A stretch of DNA of 64,000 nt. It comes from Chitinophagaceae bacterium (lineage in GTDB: Bacteria > Bacteroidota > Bacteroidia > Chitinophagales > Chitinophagaceae). Of the stretch, positions 62,256 through 64,000 are shown in pieces. Every line of letters begins with the position of its first letter. The first letter of the stretch is position 1. Position numbers and translations under genes: made by a program. Under the pieces are notes generated by a model. That model saw nothing but the letters and a program-made list of their open reading frames with translations, had not been told where the DNA came from and did not search any database. Where the stretch lies: the NCBI GenBank assembly GCA_016786885.1, contig JAEUVO010000057.1, forward strand, positions 1 to 64,000, written 5' to 3'.

Positions 62256-63041
62256 TTATTTTAACTGATTTCGAAGAGTATTAAAATAGGATGGTGCATA
62301 TTGTAAACGACTGCCATACCAGCTAAACATTTCTCCATCTGCCAGGATGATTTTTGTTGCCGGGAGAAATTGCTGTAATTCATCAATATGTTTTTGCCGG
62401 AATGGATAAGGTTCAGAAGATAAGAGCAACAGGTCTGGTTTTATTGACTTAAGTTCATCAATACTTACTTCAGGATAACGGGTTTTGCCGGCAAATACAT
62501 TTTCAAATCCTGCTGCTTCCAGCATGGAATGAATGAATGTGTCGCCACCAACAGTCATATAAGGATCTTTCCAGATCAGGTAAGCTGTTTTAGGCCTGTA
62601 ACCGGGAGCTTCCAGTTGGCTGAATTCAAAACGAATTGTTGAGATCAGGCGTTGGGCAGCAGGCAGTTTCCTGGTTATATGTCCGATTGACCAGATCATT
62701 TTGTAAGCATCATCAAGGTTGTTTACATCACTTACCCACACAGGATAATCCTTTTCCAGTTCTTCCACCTGTTCTTTTAGATTTTCTTCTTTATTGGCAA
62801 TAATAAGATCAGGTTTTAATTGATGGATAACATCCATTTTTAATTGTTTGGTGCCGCCAACTCTTGTTTTACTATGAAACCAGCTTTCTGGGTGTACACA
62901 AAATTTTGTGATACCAATAATTTCATTGTCAAGACCGAGATAAAACAATAATTCTGTTTGGGATGGGACAAGTGAAATGATCCTTTCAGGAATCTTAGCG
63001 AGGGTTACATCTCTTCCGGTCTGATCAATAAAAACAGGCAT
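62256..63041 (-). CDS. BtuF-like substrate-binding domain protein without signal peptide
   Basis: 261 residues. IPERIISLVPSQTELLFYLG (vitamin-B12/siderophore binding-protein N-terminus), KPDLIIANKEENLKEQVEEL, and the C-terminal IKPDLLLLSSEPYPFRQKHI match the BtuF/FhuD (Peripla_BP_2) family. There is no signal peptide or lipobox at the M; the first residues MPVFIDQTGRDVTLAKIPER look like the mature domain start. Either the real start is elsewhere or it is a cytoplasmic relative, as occurs in some Bacteroidota. Confidence 0.75.
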   Translation of the reverse strand: MPVFIDQTGRDVTLAKIPERIISLVPSQTELLFYLGLDNEIIGITKFCVHPESWFHSKTRVGGTKQLKMDVIHQLKPDLIIANKEENLKEQVEELEKDYPVWVSDVNNLDDAYKMIWSIGHITRKLPAAQRLISTIRFEFSQLEAPGYRPKTAYLIWKDPYMTVGGDTFIHSMLEAAGFENVFAGKTRYPEVSIDELKSIKPDLLLLSSEPYPFRQKHIDELQQFLPATKIILADGEMFSWYGSRLQYAPSYFNTLRNQLK

Positions 63042-63118
63042 GCAACAATTTGCTGCAAATTACTGATTCGTTAAAGGGGAAAATTAAGAAAGGGGAAAGA
63101 GTTTGTCTGTTCACCGCG

Positions 63119-63148
63119 CCTCCTGCTAAATATTAGTTTAGCAGGAGG
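63119..63148. ncRNA. Strong hairpin in the non-coding repeat region (candidate structured RNA element)
   Basis: Perfect 12-bp stem with a 6-nt loop; the 3' arm contains AGGAGG, the 5' arm the anti-Shine-Dalgarno-like CCTCCT. RNA origin is only a possibility. Confidence 0.3.
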
Positions 63149-63560
63149 GGTTCCGGACTTTGAGTTTCTTTCATGGATTTGGACACGGTGACACTTGGTC
63201 GGTTTTCAAGGAAATGGATGGACTTAAGACGGTTTTCGGACGGGAATTGGACTTCAAACGGTTTTTCAGGTAACTCCTTTTAAAAAGGAAGAAGTTGATC
63301 GATACTGGACTTTAATTGTCAGGTTTTTCTAAGGATTGGTTTCGTTAGTTTTCGGACGGTTCTTCTGGATTTGGATATTGGATTTCGACAAATGATTGAT
63401 ACATTATCAATCAACTTCTGCAACAAAAGTAATTGGCATTTCTTTAATAAAACAGAGCAAAATAACCTCTTTTTTTTACGACAGTTTTTCCCTTTTTAAT
63501 CGTAAAGGGATCATTGTTTTTTTGCGGTATTGCGCATTTTACCGTTAGTAGAATTACGAA

Positions 63561-63589
63561 ACAAGCCTGTCAAAGGATGACAGGCTTGT
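63561..63589 (-). terminator. Terminator after the cystathionine beta-synthase gene
   Basis: ACAAGCCTGTC-AAAGGAT-GACAGGCTTGT, a perfect 11-bp stem, 28 bp past the stop of the minus-strand CBS gene. Confidence 0.8.
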
Positions 63590-63617
63590 CTTAAATCAAT
63601 TCTGATATTTTATTGTT

Positions 63618-64000
63618 TCACTTTCCCATGGCCTGGATCACATCGTACTTGGTAACGATGTGAAAATTGCCTGCTTCATCCTTTGCCAGTACAGCTCCGT
63701 TTTCTTTATTTATAAGATGACTTAGCTTTTCAACCGGTGTATCAAATGCAACAACAGGAAATGCAGGTTCCACTACATCCTGTACTGTTGAATGCTTAAT
63801 CTCCGGGTTGTCGAAAATCTTTTGAAACAAACCGCCTTCACTGATAGCGCCAACGGGCCCGTTCCCATTCATCACAGGTATCTGTTCAATATCATATTTC
63901 TTCATTAGTTCCACTGCTTCTGAAACTGTCTGTGTTGGTTCAACAGTGATCAATCGTTTTGTTCCTCTTGAACTCACCACATCACGGAAAGTTTTTACAT
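63618..64000 (-). CDS. Cystathionine beta-synthase, C-terminal CBS-domain part (5' end outside window)
   Basis: The frame stays open to the window edge (…V-K-T-F-R-D-V-V-S-S-R-G-T-K), so the gene is cut here. Two CBS motifs: LITVEPTQTVSEAVELMKKY and VQDVVEPAFPVVAFDTPVEK, ending LSHLINKENGAVLAKDEAGN and YDVIQAMGK. This is the C-terminal regulatory part of a Bacteroidota cystathionine beta-synthase; a free CBS-pair protein is the alternative. The PLP domain would lie upstream. Confidence 0.75.
   Translation of the reverse strand, partial: VKTFRDVVSSRGTKRLITVEPTQTVSEAVELMKKYDIEQIPVMNGNGPVGAISEGGLFQKIFDNPEIKHSTVQDVVEPAFPVVAFDTPVEKLSHLINKENGAVLAKDEAGNFHIVTKYDVIQAMGK

Larger units (their letters stand above)
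63042..63617. other. 575-bp non-coding region with a strong hairpin and degenerate repeats
   Basis: No supportable gene. It holds a perfect 12-bp stem CCTCCTGCTAAA-TATTAG-TTTAGCAGGAGG (63119-63148), followed by about six irregular copies of a TGGACTT(A/C)A-(A/G)...GGTTTTC(A/G)GG theme up to 63390 (for example GGACTTCAAACGGTTTTTCA at 63250). It could be a structured RNA or a degenerate repeat array. The 3' part (63390-63540) is AT-rich without features. Confidence 0.55.

Overview
The window looks like one contiguous chromosomal segment of a Bacteroidota bacterium, most likely family Chitinophagaceae. This is inferred from several things read directly. Many genes encode Bacteroidota-type exported proteins: DUF4403 and DUF4249 proteins, an OMP_b-brl_3-type receptor, TonB C-terminal domains, a GldM-like C-terminal domain and many short lipoproteins. 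The primary sigma factor is the short SigA type. Several starts are preceded by the TAnnTTTG -7 box and lack a Shine-Dalgarno. Base composition is AT-rich (about 40% GC by eye). No rRNA, CRISPR, phage or complete insertion sequence was seen. The only tRNA is tRNA-His (GTG).

Layout. 0-8.7 kb: end of glgB, a TPR protein, argS, GtrA and DUF4403 proteins, a YdeI/OmdA-like protein and dnaK. 8.8-15.9 kb: an accessory stretch of orphan membrane proteins and lipoproteins, crowded with palindromic dispersed repeats and two gene remnants (the tails of a DUF1080 gene and of a DinB gene), each ending at a repeat. 15.9-26.5 kb: small exported proteins (NTF2-like, intradiol dioxygenase, TonB-C/GldM-like), two membrane proteins and arginine decarboxylase. 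26.5-33 kb: Hsp20, bacilliredoxin, Lgt, the primary sigma factor, a DUF4249 lipoprotein, TrxB and FolB. 33-36.8 kb: a four-gene cluster with two paralogous coiled-coil membrane proteins around a lipoprotein and an exported actin-fold protein. 37-41 kb: holA, a lipoprotein, ribF and purM. 41-45.2 kb: a BlaI-type repressor and a 979-residue multidomain M56 protein, divergent from ftsE across a palindromic operator. 45-51 kb: two glycosyltransferases, an outer-membrane receptor, a DUF445 protein and tRNA-His. 51-55.5 kb: S41 protease, DinB, a lipoprotein with a duplicated HGQPGHRCDI motif and a GH16 enzyme. 55.5-58.5 kb: four orphan exported proteins, all on the minus strand, separated by related ~70-bp spacers. 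58.6-64 kb: class I and class II fructose-bisphosphate aldolases side by side, a kinase-like protein, a BtuF-like binding protein, a non-coding repeat region and the end of a cystathionine beta-synthase.

Best candidates for something undescribed: (1) the M56 / amidase / plug-like / TonB-C / GldM-like fusion under BlaI control; (2) the 33-36.8 kb coiled-coil plus exported actin-fold cluster; (3) the cassette-like array at 55.5-58.5 kb, where one gene is exactly bracketed by GTTAGCGGC/GCCGCTAAC; (4) the repeat family at 9.6-15.3 kb with its gene remnants; (5) the 63.1-63.4 kb non-coding repeat region; (6) an A-AAA-AAA slippery site straight after the best start of an orphan membrane protein. 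All domain calls were made by eye from family knowledge; no database search was run.
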